DNA of 64,000 nucleotides from Streptomyces sp. V1I1 (GCF_030817355.1 NZ_JAUSZH010000001.1:4377501-4441500); one strand, 5' to 3'; shown: positions 18,999 through 30,475, counted from the first letter of the stretch. The notes: generated from the sequence alone by a model not told the origin. Program-made: numbers and translations.

Positions 18999-19997
18999 GT
19001 GGACACCTTTGCTCTGATCGTGACCATTGGTGTCGCGCTCGGATTCACGTACACCAACGGCTTTCACGACTCCGCGAACGCGATCGCGACCTCGGTCTCC
19101 ACGCGCGCGCTGACGCCGCGCGCGGCGCTGGCGATGGCCGCGGTGATGAACCTCGCCGGAGCCTTCCTCGGTCAGGGCGTCGCCAAGACCGTCAGCGAGG
19201 GCATCATCGAGACGCCTCAGGGCTCGCAGGGCATGGGCATCCTCTTCGCGGCGCTGGTCGGCGCGATCGTATGGAACCTGGTCACCTGGTACTTCGGACT
19301 GCCGTCGTCCTCGTCCCACGCGCTGTTCGGCGGCATGGTGGGCGCGGCGCTGGCGGGCGGGACCGAGGTCATCTGGACCGGTGTGCTCGAGAAGATCGTC
19401 ATCCCGATGTTCGTCTCGCCGGTCGTCGGTCTGATCTGCGGCTATCTGGTGATGGTCGCGATCATGTGGATGTTCCGGAGGTCCAATCCGTCCAAGGCCA
19501 AGCGCGGCTTCCGGATAGCGCAGACGGTCTCGGCGGCGGCCATGGCGCTCGGCCACGGTCTGCAGGACGCGCAGAAGACGATGGGCATCGTGGTGATGGC
19601 GCTGGTCATCGCCGATGTGGAGAACCAGGGCGACGCGATTCCGGTCTGGGTCAAGATCGCTTGCGCGATGATGCTCTCGCTCGGTACGTACGCGGGTGGC
19701 TGGCGCATCATGCGGACGCTCGGGCGCAAGATCATCGAACTGGATCCGCCGCAGGGGTTCGCGGCGGAGACGACGGGGGCGTCCATCATGTTCGGCTCGG
19801 CGTTCTTGTTCCATGCGCCGATCTCGACGACGCATGTGATCACCTCGGCGATCATGGGTGTGGGAGCGACGAAGCGGGTGAACGCGGTCCGCTGGGGCGT
19901 CGCCAAGAACATCGTCATGGGGTGGTTCATCACCATGCCGGCGGCCGCGATTGTCGCTGCGCTGAGCTATGGCGTGGTCTACCTGGTCTTCGGCTGA
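18999..19997 (+). CDS. pit: low-affinity inorganic phosphate transporter, Pit family
   Basis: This 332-residue polytopic protein imports phosphate using the proton gradient. The duplicated PHO-4 signatures are visible: G-F-x-x-x-N-G-F-H-D-S-A-N-A-I-A near the N-terminus and the G-H-G-L-Q-D-A-Q-K-T-M-G segment around residue 185. About nine to ten membrane helices can be drawn. It follows the DUF47 gene by 5 nt. The placement opposite the pstSCAB operon groups low- and high-affinity phosphate uptake side by side. Confidence 0.93.
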   Translation: MDTFALIVTIGVALGFTYTNGFHDSANAIATSVSTRALTPRAALAMAAVMNLAGAFLGQGVAKTVSEGIIETPQGSQGMGILFAALVGAIVWNLVTWYFGLPSSSSHALFGGMVGAALAGGTEVIWTGVLEKIVIPMFVSPVVGLICGYLVMVAIMWMFRRSNPSKAKRGFRIAQTVSAAAMALGHGLQDAQKTMGIVVMALVIADVENQGDAIPVWVKIACAMMLSLGTYAGGWRIMRTLGRKIIELDPPQGFAAETTGASIMFGSAFLFHAPISTTHVITSAIMGVGATKRVNAVRWGVAKNIVMGWFITMPAAAIVAALSYGVVYLVFG

Positions 19998-20127
19998 CGG
20001 CCGGGACAGCCCCATGTCAGCCCGACCTGCGGTAGGGGCCAGTCCCCCGGCGAAACCCGCCACCGGCAGCAACCGTCAACGCCCCCCCGGCCCACGGCCA
20101 CCACGGACTCGGGTAACTGAAATGAGC

Positions 20128-20159
20128 GGGCCCGCCCCCCTGGGAGAGGGGGCGGGCCC
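20128..20159. terminator. bidirectional GC hairpin between pit and pstB
   Basis: A perfect 12-bp stem (20128-20139 with 20148-20159, gggcccgccccc/gggggcgggccc) with an 8-nt loop lies between the convergent pit and pstB genes. It lacks a long T run, as is common for Streptomyces terminators, and can serve both directions. Confidence 0.75.
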
Positions 20160-20214
20160 TTCGCCTTGCGGTGGCACCGCCATGCAGCACCGCAGGACGT
20201 CTATGGGTTCCGGC

Positions 20215-20991
20215 CTAGCCGAAGCGGCCCGAGATGTAGTCCTCGGTCGCCTGCACCGACGGGTTCGCGAAGATCCGCTCCGTCTCGTCTATCTCGATCA
20301 GCTTGCCGGGCTGGCCGACCGCGGACAGGTTGAAGAACGCCGTACGGTCCGAGACGCGCGCCGCCTGCTGCATGTTGTGCGTCACGATGACGATCGTGAA
20401 GCGCTCCTTCAGCTCACCGATCAGGTCCTCGATCGCAAGGGTCGAGATCGGGTCCAGCGCCGAGCACGGCTCGTCCATCAGCAGCACATCCGGCTCGACC
20501 GCGATCGCGCGGGCGATGCACAGACGCTGCTGCTGGCCGCCGGAGAGGCTGGAGCCGGGCTTGTTCAGCCGGTCCTTTACCTCGTTCCAGAGGTTCGCGC
20601 CCTTGAGGGACTTCTCGACGACCTCTGCCAGCTGGTTCTTCTTGTACGAGCCGTTCAGCCGCAGGCCCGCCGCGACATTGTCGAAGATCGACATCGTCGG
20701 GAAAGGGTTCGGCCGCTGGAAGACCATGCCGACCGTACGGCGTACGGCGACGGGGTCCACGGCGGAGCCGTACAGGTTCTCGTCGTCCAGCAGCACCTTG
20801 CCCTCGACGCGGCCACCGGGGGTGACCTCGTGCATCCGGTTCAGGGTGCGCAGGAACGTGGACTTGCCGCAGCCGGACGGGCCGATGAAGGCCGTCACGG
20901 AGCGGGGCTCCACGGTCATCGAGATGTCCTCGATCGCCTTGTGGGAGCCGTAGAAGGCGCTGAGGCCGCTGACGTCGATGCGCTTGGCCAT
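20215..20991 (-). CDS. pstB: phosphate ABC transporter ATP-binding protein
   Basis: This 258-residue ATPase powers the Pst high-affinity phosphate importer. Walker [10 protein letters not shown] (about residues 36-44), signature L-S-G-G-Q-Q-Q-R and Walker B V-L-L-M-D-E-P are all intact, and the F-Q-R-P-N-P-F-P segment after the Q-loop is specific for PstB. ATG 20991 gives the standard length; a GTG three codons earlier is possible. It is the last gene of pstS-pstC-pstA-pstB, 31 nt after pstA. Confidence 0.96.
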   Translation of the reverse strand: MAKRIDVSGLSAFYGSHKAIEDISMTVEPRSVTAFIGPSGCGKSTFLRTLNRMHEVTPGGRVEGKVLLDDENLYGSAVDPVAVRRTVGMVFQRPNPFPTMSIFDNVAAGLRLNGSYKKNQLAEVVEKSLKGANLWNEVKDRLNKPGSSLSGGQQQRLCIARAIAVEPDVLLMDEPCSALDPISTLAIEDLIGELKERFTIVIVTHNMQQAARVSDRTAFFNLSAVGQPGKLIEIDETERIFANPSVQATEDYISGRFG

Positions 20992-21021
20992 GTGAATCAC
21001 TTCGCTTTCAGAAGGCCGCGG

Positions 21022-22095
21022 TCAGCGACCGGTCTTCGGGGCCTTCCAGCGGGCGATGCCGCGGGCCACCAGGTTGAGGATCATGACGAAGGCGATCAGC
21101 ACCAGGGCGGCGGCCCAGGCGCGGTCGACCGCTGCGTCGGTGCCGACGGCGTACTGCTCGTACACATACAGCGGCAGCGAGGACTGGGCGCCTTCGAAGG
21201 GGTTGTTGTTGATCAGCTTCGTACCGAAGACGAGCAGCAGCACGGGGGCCGTTTCGCCGGTGATACGGGCAATCGCGAGCATGACGCCTGTCGTGATGCC
21301 GCCGATCGCGGTGGGCAGGACCACCTTGAGGATCGTGCGCCACTTGGGGATGCCCAGGGCGAGGGAGGCCTCGCGCAGCTCGTTCGGGACGAGCTTGAGC
21401 ATCTCCTCGGTGGAGCGGACGACCACCGGCATCATCAGGATGGCGAGCGCCATCGAGCCGGCGAACCCGGAGGGCCCGAAGCCCAGCATCAGGTTCCAGG
21501 TGGCCAGGATGAACAGGCCCGCGACGATCGACGGAATGCCGGTCATGACGTCGACGAAGAAGGTGACGGCCTTCGCGAGCTTGCCGCGGCCGTACTCGAC
21601 CAGGTAGATCGCGGTCAGCATGCCGATGGGGGCGGCGATGACGGTCGCGATGAGGACCTGCTCGATGGTGCCGAGCAGCGCGTGGTAGATACCGCCGCCG
21701 ACATCGGCGTCGAGTACGCCGCCCATCGAGTGACTCAGGAAGTACCCGTCGACGACCTTTATGCCCTTGCTGATCGTGACCCAGGCCAGCGAAAGCAGCG
21801 GGATCACGGCGAGGAGGAAGCAGACCCAGACGACGCTGGTGGCGAACCGGTCCTTGGCCTGGCGGCTGCCCTCGACCTTGGTGGTGATCAGGTAGCTGGA
21901 GAGCACGAAGATGAGCGCGGCCAGCAGGCCCCACTGGATCCTGCTCTGCCAGCCGGCGACGAGGCCGAGAGCGCAGCCTGCGGCGATGGACGCGGCCGCG
22001 ATGGCGGCCGGAGCCCAGCGGGGGAGGCGGGCGTGGGACAGGGCGGCGGGGCGCAGGGGCGCAATCGGCCGCTTGTCCTGGACGACGTTGCTCAT
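21022..22095 (-). CDS. pstA: phosphate ABC transporter permease
   Basis: A 357-residue inner-membrane permease with at least six helices. The cytoplasmic EAA-type loop is visible around residues 245-265 (E-A-S-L-A-L-G-I-P-K-W-R-T) and contacts PstB. The N-terminus is longer than in E. coli PstA and carries extra hydrophobic segments, as is usual in actinobacteria. ATG 22095 overlaps the pstC stop by 4 bp (ATGA). Confidence 0.95.
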   Translation of the reverse strand: MSNVVQDKRPIAPLRPAALSHARLPRWAPAAIAAASIAAGCALGLVAGWQSRIQWGLLAALIFVLSSYLITTKVEGSRQAKDRFATSVVWVCFLLAVIPLLSLAWVTISKGIKVVDGYFLSHSMGGVLDADVGGGIYHALLGTIEQVLIATVIAAPIGMLTAIYLVEYGRGKLAKAVTFFVDVMTGIPSIVAGLFILATWNLMLGFGPSGFAGSMALAILMMPVVVRSTEEMLKLVPNELREASLALGIPKWRTILKVVLPTAIGGITTGVMLAIARITGETAPVLLLVFGTKLINNNPFEGAQSSLPLYVYEQYAVGTDAAVDRAWAAALVLIAFVMILNLVARGIARWKAPKTGR

Positions 22096-23084
22096 GCGTT
22101 GGCCCCCGAGTACTCCTTGCGGCGCGCGATGATCCACCGTGCCGCGCCGTTGACCAGCAGCGTGATGAAGAAGAGCACCAGACCGGAGGCGATCAGAGCG
22201 TCCCGGCCGAACTCGTTGGCCTCGTTGAACTTCGCCGCGATGTTCTGGGCGAAGGTGCCGCCACCCGGGTCGAGCAGATGGCCGGAGATGATGAAGCTCG
22301 GGGAGAGCACCACGGCCACGGCCATCGTCTCGCCGAGCGCACGGCCGAGGCCGAGCATCGAGGCGCTGATGATGCCGGAGCGGCCGAAGGGGAGCACCGA
22401 CATCCGGATGACCTCCCAGCGCGTGGCGCCGAGGGCCAGAGCGGCCTCTTCATGCATCTTCGGCACCTGGAGAAAGACCTCACGAGTGACGTTGGTGATG
22501 ATCGGCAGGATCATGATCGCCAGCAGGATGCCCACGGTGAAGAGGTTGCGGGCGACGCCGTCACTGGCCTTGGCGAAGATGTACGTCCAGGCAAAGTACT
22601 CGTTCAGCCACTTGTTGAGACCGTCGAGGTAGGGGACCAGGAAGATGGCGCCCCAGAGGCCGTAGATGATGCTCGGTACGGCGGCGAGCAGGTCGACGAC
22701 GTAAGAGATCGGAGCGGCCAGCTTGCGCGGCGCGTAGTGCGAGATGAACAGCGCGATGCCGATCGCGATCGGCACGGCGATGAGCATCGCGATGACCGAG
22801 CTGATGACCGTGCCGAAGGCCAGTACGGCGATGCCGAAGACTGGCGGGCTGCCGGCCGGGTTCCACTCGGAGGTGGTGAGGAAGTTCGCGTCGTCCTTCG
22901 AGATGGCGAGGACGGCTCGGTAGGTGAGGAACCCCGCGATGGCGGCCATGATCACCAGCAGGGTGATCCCGGATCCGCGGGACAGGCCCAGGAAGATCCG
23001 GTCGCCGGGGCGGGTGCTGCCCCTGGACGTGCGTATGCCGCCGCGGGCGGGCGGCGGAGTTTCGGTGGGTGTTGTGGTAACCAT
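22092..23084 (-). CDS. pstC: phosphate ABC transporter permease
   Basis: A 330-residue permease partner of PstA with about six helices and the cytoplasmic loop E-A-A-L-A-L-G-A-T-R-W-E-V around residues 220-235. ATG 23084 is preceded by GGAGAG at good spacing; a longer frame upstream has no RBS. It lies 105 nt after pstS, more than the spacing of the other pst genes; the interval may allow processing or attenuation so that the binding protein is made in excess. Confidence 0.95.
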   Translation of the reverse strand: MVTTTPTETPPPARGGIRTSRGSTRPGDRIFLGLSRGSGITLLVIMAAIAGFLTYRAVLAISKDDANFLTTSEWNPAGSPPVFGIAVLAFGTVISSVIAMLIAVPIAIGIALFISHYAPRKLAAPISYVVDLLAAVPSIIYGLWGAIFLVPYLDGLNKWLNEYFAWTYIFAKASDGVARNLFTVGILLAIMILPIITNVTREVFLQVPKMHEEAALALGATRWEVIRMSVLPFGRSGIISASMLGLGRALGETMAVAVVLSPSFIISGHLLDPGGGTFAQNIAAKFNEANEFGRDALIASGLVLFFITLLVNGAARWIIARRKEYSGANA

Positions 23085-23188
23085 CGGGACTCTCCGGTCT
23101 GCGGAGCCTGTGGGCTCCTGGCGGCGGTGCACCGGATACCGAGGCCGGTCCGAGCCCGTGCTGCGGCACGGACCAGCCTCGGTCGGAA

Positions 23189-24325
23189 TCAGGACAGGGT
23201 CGGGACGATCTCGCGGACCTTGGTCGCGATCTCGGCCGGGAGCGGGGCGTAGTCGGCGTCGGCGAGGACCTTCTGGCCCTCCTCGCTGACCGCGTAGTTC
23301 AGGAACGCCTTGAGGGTCGGCAGGGTCTCCGCCTTGTTGCCCTTGTCGCAGGCGATCTCGTACGTGACCAGGACGATCGGGTACGCGCCGTCGACCTTGG
23401 TCTTGTAGTCGAGCGAGAGGGCGAGGTCGTTGCCGGTGCCCTTGATCTTGGCGGCGCCGATGGCCTTGGAGGCGTTCTCGGTGGTCGCCTCGACCGGGGC
23501 CGCGGCACCGGTGTTCAGCTTGACGGTGCTCATCTTGCTGGCGGTCGCGTACGACAGCTCGAAGTAGCCGATCGCGCCCTCGGTGTCCTTGACGGAGCTG
23601 GCGACGCTGGAGGAGCCGTTGGCGGCCTGGCCACCCTTGGCCGGCCAGGACTTCGTCTTCGGGTCGTACTTCCAGTCGGCCGGGGCGGCCTCGCTGAGGT
23701 ACTTACCGAGGTTCTGGGTGGTGCCGGACTCGTCCGAGCGGTGGAAGGCCTGGATCGTGGTGCTGGGCAGCTTGGCGTCCGGGTTCAGCTTCTTGATCGC
23801 CGCGTCGTCCCACTTGGTGATCTTCGAGTCGAAGATCTTGGCGAGGGTCGGGGCGTCCAGGACCAGGTTGTCCACGCCGGTCAGCTTGTAGCCGATGGCG
23901 ATCGGGCCGCCGACCATGGGCAGGTTGATGCCCTGGCCGGTCTTGCAGATCTTCTTCGACTCGACGACCTCTTCGGGCTTCAGCGCCGAGTCGGAGCCCG
24001 CGAAGGCGACCTGGCCCTGGTTGAACTTGGTGATGCCGCCGCCGGAGCCGATGGCCTGGTAGTTGATCTCCACGCCGGAGCAGGCGGCCTGGAAGTTCTT
24101 GACCCAGAGGTCCATGGCGTTCTTCTGGGCGGTGGAGCCGGCGGAGAGCAGCTGGCCCTTGGCACCATCGCACTTGACGTTCGAGGCGGCGTTGGTCTTC
24201 TCACCACTGCCGCCCGTGCCGCCCGCGTTGTCGTCCGAACCACACGCCGTGAGGACCAGGGCGCCGGAGATGGCGAGCGCGCCGAGCGCGGTGGCGCGAA
24301 GCCCGTTCTTGCGCTGAAGCTTCAC
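23189..24325 (-). CDS. pstS: phosphate-binding lipoprotein
   Basis: This 378-residue extracytoplasmic lipoprotein captures phosphate for PstCAB. The signal peptide ends in the lipobox L-T-A-C with Cys28. Binding-site motifs are visible: S-A-G-S-T-A-Q near residue 65, G-S-G-G-G-I near 96, and the S-D-E-S-G-T-T-Q segment near 200. GTG 24325 follows GGAAGGA. A PHO box about 130-170 bp upstream predicts PhoP-dependent induction at low phosphate. Confidence 0.96.
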   Translation of the reverse strand: MKLQRKNGLRATALGALAISGALVLTACGSDDNAGGTGGSGEKTNAASNVKCDGAKGQLLSAGSTAQKNAMDLWVKNFQAACSGVEINYQAIGSGGGITKFNQGQVAFAGSDSALKPEEVVESKKICKTGQGINLPMVGGPIAIGYKLTGVDNLVLDAPTLAKIFDSKITKWDDAAIKKLNPDAKLPSTTIQAFHRSDESGTTQNLGKYLSEAAPADWKYDPKTKSWPAKGGQAANGSSSVASSVKDTEGAIGYFELSYATASKMSTVKLNTGAAAPVEATTENASKAIGAAKIKGTGNDLALSLDYKTKVDGAYPIVLVTYEIACDKGNKAETLPTLKAFLNYAVSEEGQKVLADADYAPLPAEIATKVREIVPTLS

Positions 24326-24453
24326 TTTCGGGTGTTCCTTCCAAGAGCCGCCGGACGCTGACTGATGTCTGACACGTTCTATGGCGGCGTGTGTCGGGGT
24401 GGGGGGACCGGTACTGCACCGGTCACCGTGTAGGGCCGAAATTAGGCAGATCA

Positions 24454-24493
24454 GGTGAAGCCGCCGACGGGAGAGGGTGAACGGAAGGTGAAC
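24454..24493 (-). promoter_or_regulatory. PHO box (PhoP binding site) of pstSCAB
   Basis: On the minus strand, two adjacent 11-nt direct repeat units with GTTCACC (24487-24493 and 24476-24482) are followed in phase by a degenerate unit (24465-24471) and CTTCACC (24454-24460). This 11-nt phased array of GTTCACC-type units is the Streptomyces PhoP recognition pattern. Confidence 0.88.
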
Positions 24494-24550
24494 CGTGTCG
24501 GGCAGCTAAGTGCCAGCCGCACGGGACGCCTGCCGGCCCACGCCGACACC

Positions 24551-24757
24551 TCACGCCGAGTGAAGAGTCTCGAGCAGAGCGTCTACGAGAATGCGGTTGT
24601 GGGGCTGGGTGAGGCGGTTGCTGGCTTCCGCCGGTGGAAGCCACAGGATGCTGTCCGTCTCGACGCTCGGGGAAGGACCCGTCGTCGCTTGTGTGAACGG
24701 CGCCGGTGGGGCGTCCCCCGCGGCTGCAACTTGACCTTCGGCTGTGACAAATAGCAT
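24551..24757 (-). pseudogene. truncated Nudix hydrolase remnant
   Basis: The last 45 residues of this frame (A-T-T-G-P, I-L-W-L-P-P-A-E-A, L-T-Q, L-L-E-T-L-H) align with the C-terminus of the intact Nudix gene at 25034-25480 (A-T-T-G, I-L-W-L-P-P-A-A-A, L-T-Q, L-L-N-A-L-H). The catalytic Nudix box is absent, so this is the 3' end of a duplicated or paralogous gene. It has no clear start signal. Confidence 0.65.
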
Positions 24758-24796
24758 GACATTACTGGACGTAGTGCACCAAGGTTACAGTGTGTT

Positions 24797-24810
24797 CGTT
24801 ACACGTAACG
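24797..24810. promoter_or_regulatory. 14-bp palindrome, orphan operator candidate
   Basis: The perfect palindrome CGTTAC-AC-GTAACG lies in the gap upstream of the Nudix remnant, and a further gttac element occurs at 24784-24788. It resembles GntR- or TetR-type operators, but no regulator gene is adjacent. Confidence 0.45.
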
Positions 24811-25033
24811 TGGCGCGACCGCCCATGGCTGGCCCCTGCCCGCGAGGGCTTTGCCCTCACGATCACTCCCGCCCACCAGAGTGTCCGGTACCGCGAACTG
24901 GCCGGACCGTCCTGGACCCTGCCCACAAACTAGGCGTCCGTCCGCCGGTGTAGGGCATTACACCGTCCAGGTATGCCGGGCTGGGCAGATGAGGCGAGCC
25001 GATCGTTCCAGCCCCGCTCTTCTTGTGCCGCCA

Positions 25034-25476
25034 TCACAGCCCCTCCCTGGTCAGGTGAAGGGCGTTGAGGAGGGCGGAGACCAGCTCTTTGTCCCTGTCC
25101 TGGGTCAGGAGGTCGCGCGCAGCAGCAGGAGGCAGCCACAGGATGCGGTCCACCTCCTCGTTGGGGGCGAACGAACCCGTCGTCGCTTCAGCCGCCCAGT
25201 AGCTGACCTGCTTCGGACGTCCATTCGCAATGTAGTACGCGGTGGGCAGCCGGGCTCCCGGCACGCACTGGTGCCCCGTCTCCTCCAGCACCTCGCGCAC
25301 CGCGCCGGCTAGGGCATACTCGCCGCGCTTCAGTTTGCCTTTCGGGAACGACCAGTCGTCGTACTTGGGCCGGTGTACGAGGCAGATCTCGATGCCCTCG
25401 TCGCTGTGCGGGGAACGCCGCCAGAGCACACAGCCCGCGGCCAGTACCGTGTCGTCCCCCATCGTCGGGGCCCCGC

Positions 25477-25480
<4 letters not shown>
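25034..25480 (-). CDS. Nudix hydrolase (MutT family)
   Basis: A 148-residue enzyme that hydrolyses nucleoside diphosphates linked to another moiety. The Nudix box G-x5-E-x7-R-E-V-x-E-E-x-G is complete around residues 48-70. The remaining sequence resembles the actinobacterial MutT1 N-terminal domain, which acts on 8-oxo-dGTP or diadenosine polyphosphates; the substrate here is unproven. The ATG at 25480 overlaps the CHAD gene stop (ATGA), so ppk, CHAD and Nudix form one coupled operon. Confidence 0.9.
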
Positions 25481-26770
<1,290 letters not shown>

Positions 26771-26784
<14 letters not shown>

Positions 26785-28999
26785 GCCGGCGCCTCCGGGC
26801 GTCTATGAGCATCTCCTGTAGATTCCGCAGCAGCTGGCCTTCCGGGTCCGTCGCATGCCGGGTCCAGGCGCCGTCCGGGCCGAGGTGCCAGGAGGACGTG
26901 GTGTCGGACATGCCGTTCTCCAGGAGACGGGTCAGTGCCGCGCGGTGGGCCGGGTCGGTGACCCGGACCAGAGCCTCGATACGGCGGTCGAGGTTGCGGT
27001 GCATCATGTCGGCGCTGCCGAACCACACTTCGGGCTCGCCGCCGTTGCCGAAGGCGAAGATCCGGGAGTGCTCCAGGAAGCGGCCGAGGATCGAGCGCAC
27101 CCGGATGTTCTCGGAGAGGCCGGAGACTCCGGGGCGTATCGCGCAGATGCCGCGCACCCAGATGTCCACCGGCACACCCTCCATGGCGGCTCGGTAGCAG
27201 GCGTCGATGACCGCCTCGTCCACCATCGAGTTGACCTTGAAGCGGACGTAGCCGGGCCGGCCGGCCCGGTGGTGTGCGGCTTCCTTGTTTATTCGCGAAA
27301 TCAGGCCGTCGCGGAGGGACTTGGGGGCGACCAGGAGTCGGCGGTAGGTCTCGCGGCGGGAGTATCCCGACAGCCGGTTGAACAGGTCCGAGAGGTCGGC
27401 GCCGACCTGCGGGTCCGCGGTCAGCAGCCCCAGGTCCTCGTACAGCCTGGCGGTCTTCGGGTGGTAGTTGCCGGTCCCGACGTGGGAGTAGCGGCGCAGC
27501 GTCTCGCCCTCCTGGCGGACCACGAGCGACAGCTTGCAGTGGGTCTTCAGCCCGACGAGCCCGTAGACGACATGGCAGCCGGACTCCTCCAGCTTCCGCG
27601 CCCACTTGATGTTGGCCTGCTCGTCGAAGCGGGCCTTGATCTCTACGAGTACGAGGACCTGCTTGCCCGACTCGGCGGCGTCGATCAGCGCGTCCACTAT
27701 CGGGGAGTCGCCGCTGGTGCGGTACAGCGTCTGCTTGATCGCCAGCACGTCCGGGTCGGCCGCGGCCTGCTCCAGGAATGCCTGGACGGACGTCGAGAAC
27801 GAGTCGTACGGATGGTGCAGCAGCACGTCGCGCTCGCGCAGCGCCATGAAGATGTCGGGCGCGGATGCCGACTCGACCTCGGCGAGGTCCCGGTGGGTGC
27901 CGGCGACGAACTTCGGGTACTTCAGCTCGGGCCGGTCCAGGGCCGCGATCCCGAAGAGGCCGGTCAGGTCGAGCGGCCCGGGCAGCGGGAAGAGCTCGGC
28001 GTCGGACATCTTCAGCTCGCGGACCAGCAGGTCCAGGACGTACGGGTCGATGGACTCCTCGACCTCGAGCCGCACGGGCGGGCCGAAGCGGCGCCGCATG
28101 AGCTCCTTCTCCAGGGCCTGCAGAAGGTTCTCGGCGTCGTCCTCCTCGACCTCCAGGTCCTCGTTCCTGGTCACCCGGAACATGTGGTGCGCGAGCACCT
28201 CCATGCCGGGGAAGAGCTCTTCGAGGTGCGCGGCGATGACGTCCTCGAGGGGGACGTACCGCTGCGGGGAGGCCTCCAGGAAGCGGGACAGGAGCGGCGG
28301 GACCTTGACGCGGGCGAAGTGGCGGTGGCCGCTGACCGGGTTCCGTACCACCACGGCGAGGTTCAGCGAGAGGCCCGAGATGTACGGGAAGGGGTGCGCG
28401 GGGTCCACGGCCAGCGGGGTCAGGACCGGGAAGATCTGCTGCCGGAAGAGAGTGAACAGGCGCGCCTGCTCCTTCTCGGTGAGGTCCGGCCAGCGGATGA
28501 GGTGGATGTCCTCTTCGGCGAGCGCCGGGGCGATGTCCTGCTGGTAGCAGGCGGCGTGCCGGGCCATGAGCTCGCGGGAGCGGTTCCAGATCAGGTCCAG
28601 CACTTCGCGGGGCTGCAGGCCGGACGCGGACCGGGTGGCGACACCGGTCGCGATGCGGCGCTTCAGGCCGGCGACGCGGACCATGAAGAACTCGTCCAGG
28701 TTGGACGCGAAGATTGCCAGGAAGTTGGCCCGTTCGAGGAGCGGGGTGGCCGGGTCCTCGGCGAGCTCCAGGACGCGCTCGTTGAACGCGAGCCAGCTGC
28801 GCTCGCGGTCGAGGAACCGCCCCTGGGGCAGTTCGGCGCCGTCTCCCTCGTGATCTTCCTCGTACGAGTCGAGGTCGGCGTCGAGATCGGGTTCCAGGTC
28901 GGAGACCGTGGCGGCGACGGTGTGCGGCCGGTGCGCGGCTATGGAACCGACGGACGGCTGGGGATGCTGGACCGGTACCTCGGCGGGCTGCTGGCTCAT
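26771..28999 (-). CDS. ppk: polyphosphate kinase 1
   Basis: This 742-residue enzyme makes polyphosphate from ATP and can run in reverse. All PPK1 regions are present: the N-terminal domain ([13 protein letters not shown] near residue 61), the head domain, and the two C-terminal phospholipase D-like domains. The autophosphorylated His is His487 in L-K-T-H-C-K-L, and the second conserved His lies in G-T-G-N-Y-H-P-K-T. The start at ATG 28999 is a judgement: in-frame ATGs at 29026 and further upstream lack a clear RBS. In S. coelicolor and S. lividans ppk is linked to phosphate control of antibiotic production. Confidence 0.96.
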
Positions 29000-29356
29000 G
29001 AACCCATTCTTCCGCCTCGAGGGCATGACGGGCGCGTCGGAGAGGGCTGGGGTGAGGGGGAGCTTCCCGTTCGGGGAGGCGGGTCCAGCGGGCTGCATTG
29101 AGTGAGGGTCGCAAGGGCGTCTGAATGCCCGGTAACGACGACATGACGTGAGGGGAAGCGTGGCGGGACCCCCCGGGGTCGGTCGCGGGGGGTCCTGTAC
29201 GGCGTATGGGGCTCTGTGCGGCCCTGTGCGGGCCCTGCTCGGGCGGTGTGCGCGCGCGCCGCAGCCAGAATGGGGCGGCGGCGTCGGCGTCGGCAAGAGC
29301 CGGCGCGATGCCGGTCCCGATGCGTTACCGAGCAGTGGCCGCCCGGGGGCGGTCCG
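29000..29356. other. intergenic region upstream of ppk
   Basis: About 355 bp between the mshD stop and the ppk start, both on the minus strand. It should hold the ppk promoter. No clear PHO box with 11-nt phasing, terminator or small gene was recognised. Confidence 0.5.
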
Positions 29357-30280
29357 TCAGGACTCGGTGCGGTACATCAGGTCCACCTCGTGCGTGACGA
29401 AGCCGAGGCCTTCGTACACCCGCAGCGCAGCCGTATTGTCCGCGTCGACGTAGAGCATCGCGGTCGGCACCCCATGCGCGGCGAGATACCGCAGCCCGAT
29501 CGCGGTCAGCGCCTTGCCGAGGCCGCCGCCCTGCGCGTCGGGCCGGATGCCGATGACGTACACCTCGCCGAGGTGCTCCGCGGCGTGCACCTTCGTCCAG
29601 TGGAAGCCGATGAGCTCCCCGCCCCGCTCGGCCAGGAAGAAGCCCTTGGGGTCGAACCACGGCTCGGCCTTGCGGTCGTCGAGGTCCCGCTGGGTGATGG
29701 AGCCCTGCTCGGGGTGGTGCGCGAAGGCGGCGGCGTTCACGGCGAGCCAGGCCGCGTCGTCCTGGCCGGGCACGAAGCTGCGCACCGTGACGCCCGCCGG
29801 GAACACCGGCTCGGGAATGTCCAGCGGGCTCAACCGCCGCCGCAGCTGGCGCAGTTCACGGAAGAGGGTGAGCCCGAGCACCTGCGCCAGATGCCGCGCT
29901 GCGGACTTCCCGCCGTGCGCCCACACCCGCAGCCGCTTCCCGGACGCTCCCAGCAACGCGCTGCCGAGCGCCCTCCCGTGGCCGCGCCCGCGATGCGCGG
30001 GGTGCACGACGAGCTCGGCGGCCGGAGCCTCGATGGGGTCGGTGTCCTCCAGCTGCGCGTACCCGATCAGCTCGCCGCCGACGGTGAGCAGGAGATGCCG
30101 TACGCCCTCCCGCTTTCCGCCGCGCAGCTGCAGCCGCCCCTGCTCGGAGACGGCCTGCATCCCGTCCGCGCGGGCGGCCTCGCCGAGCATGCCGAGCACG
30201 GCCTGAGCCTGCTCGGGGCTGAGCTCGTCAACGGTCTCGATCTGCCGGCCGGGCTCCGGAATCACAGCATCAATGCTCAT
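29357..30280 (-). CDS. mshD: mycothiol synthase
   Basis: A 307-residue protein with two GNAT domains that acetylates Cys-GlcN-Ins, the last step of mycothiol synthesis. The C-terminal active domain shows V-I-G-I-R-P-D-A-Q-G-G-G-L-G near residue 240 and L-Y-V-D-A-D-N-x-x-A-L-R-V-Y-x-x-L-G-F near 280, both characteristic of MshD. The N-terminal domain keeps V-V-H-P-A-H-R-G-R-G-H-G near residue 88. ATG 30280 has no RBS but TACCCT lies 6 nt upstream, so a leaderless mRNA is possible. Confidence 0.93.
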   Translation of the reverse strand: MSIDAVIPEPGRQIETVDELSPEQAQAVLGMLGEAARADGMQAVSEQGRLQLRGGKREGVRHLLLTVGGELIGYAQLEDTDPIEAPAAELVVHPAHRGRGHGRALGSALLGASGKRLRVWAHGGKSAARHLAQVLGLTLFRELRQLRRRLSPLDIPEPVFPAGVTVRSFVPGQDDAAWLAVNAAAFAHHPEQGSITQRDLDDRKAEPWFDPKGFFLAERGGELIGFHWTKVHAAEHLGEVYVIGIRPDAQGGGLGKALTAIGLRYLAAHGVPTAMLYVDADNTAALRVYEGLGFVTHEVDLMYRTES

Positions 30281-30475
30281 GGGACGAGGGTACGGCTGGA
30301 CAGCACGTTGTCGGCGATACGGGAGGGGCCCTGCGTTCGGGTGATACGCGAGGAACCACCCGATGACGAACAAAGGCAACCAGGTCGTAACCCCTACCCC
30401 CCTGTCGCGCTACGCGCGTTGACTCTAGGCTGCCGCTCGCAACCCTCACGCCACGCTGAACTGACAAGGGGACAG

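Noticed and set aside
19969..22632. An 887-codon plus-strand frame
   Set aside because: It is antisense to pstB, pstA and pstC, and its Asp/Arg/Gln/Gly-rich translation matches no family.
29216..30475. A 5' extension of the 5'-nucleotidase frame by over 400 codons
   Set aside because: It is antisense to mshD, and the signal peptide begins only at 30476, after a proper RBS.
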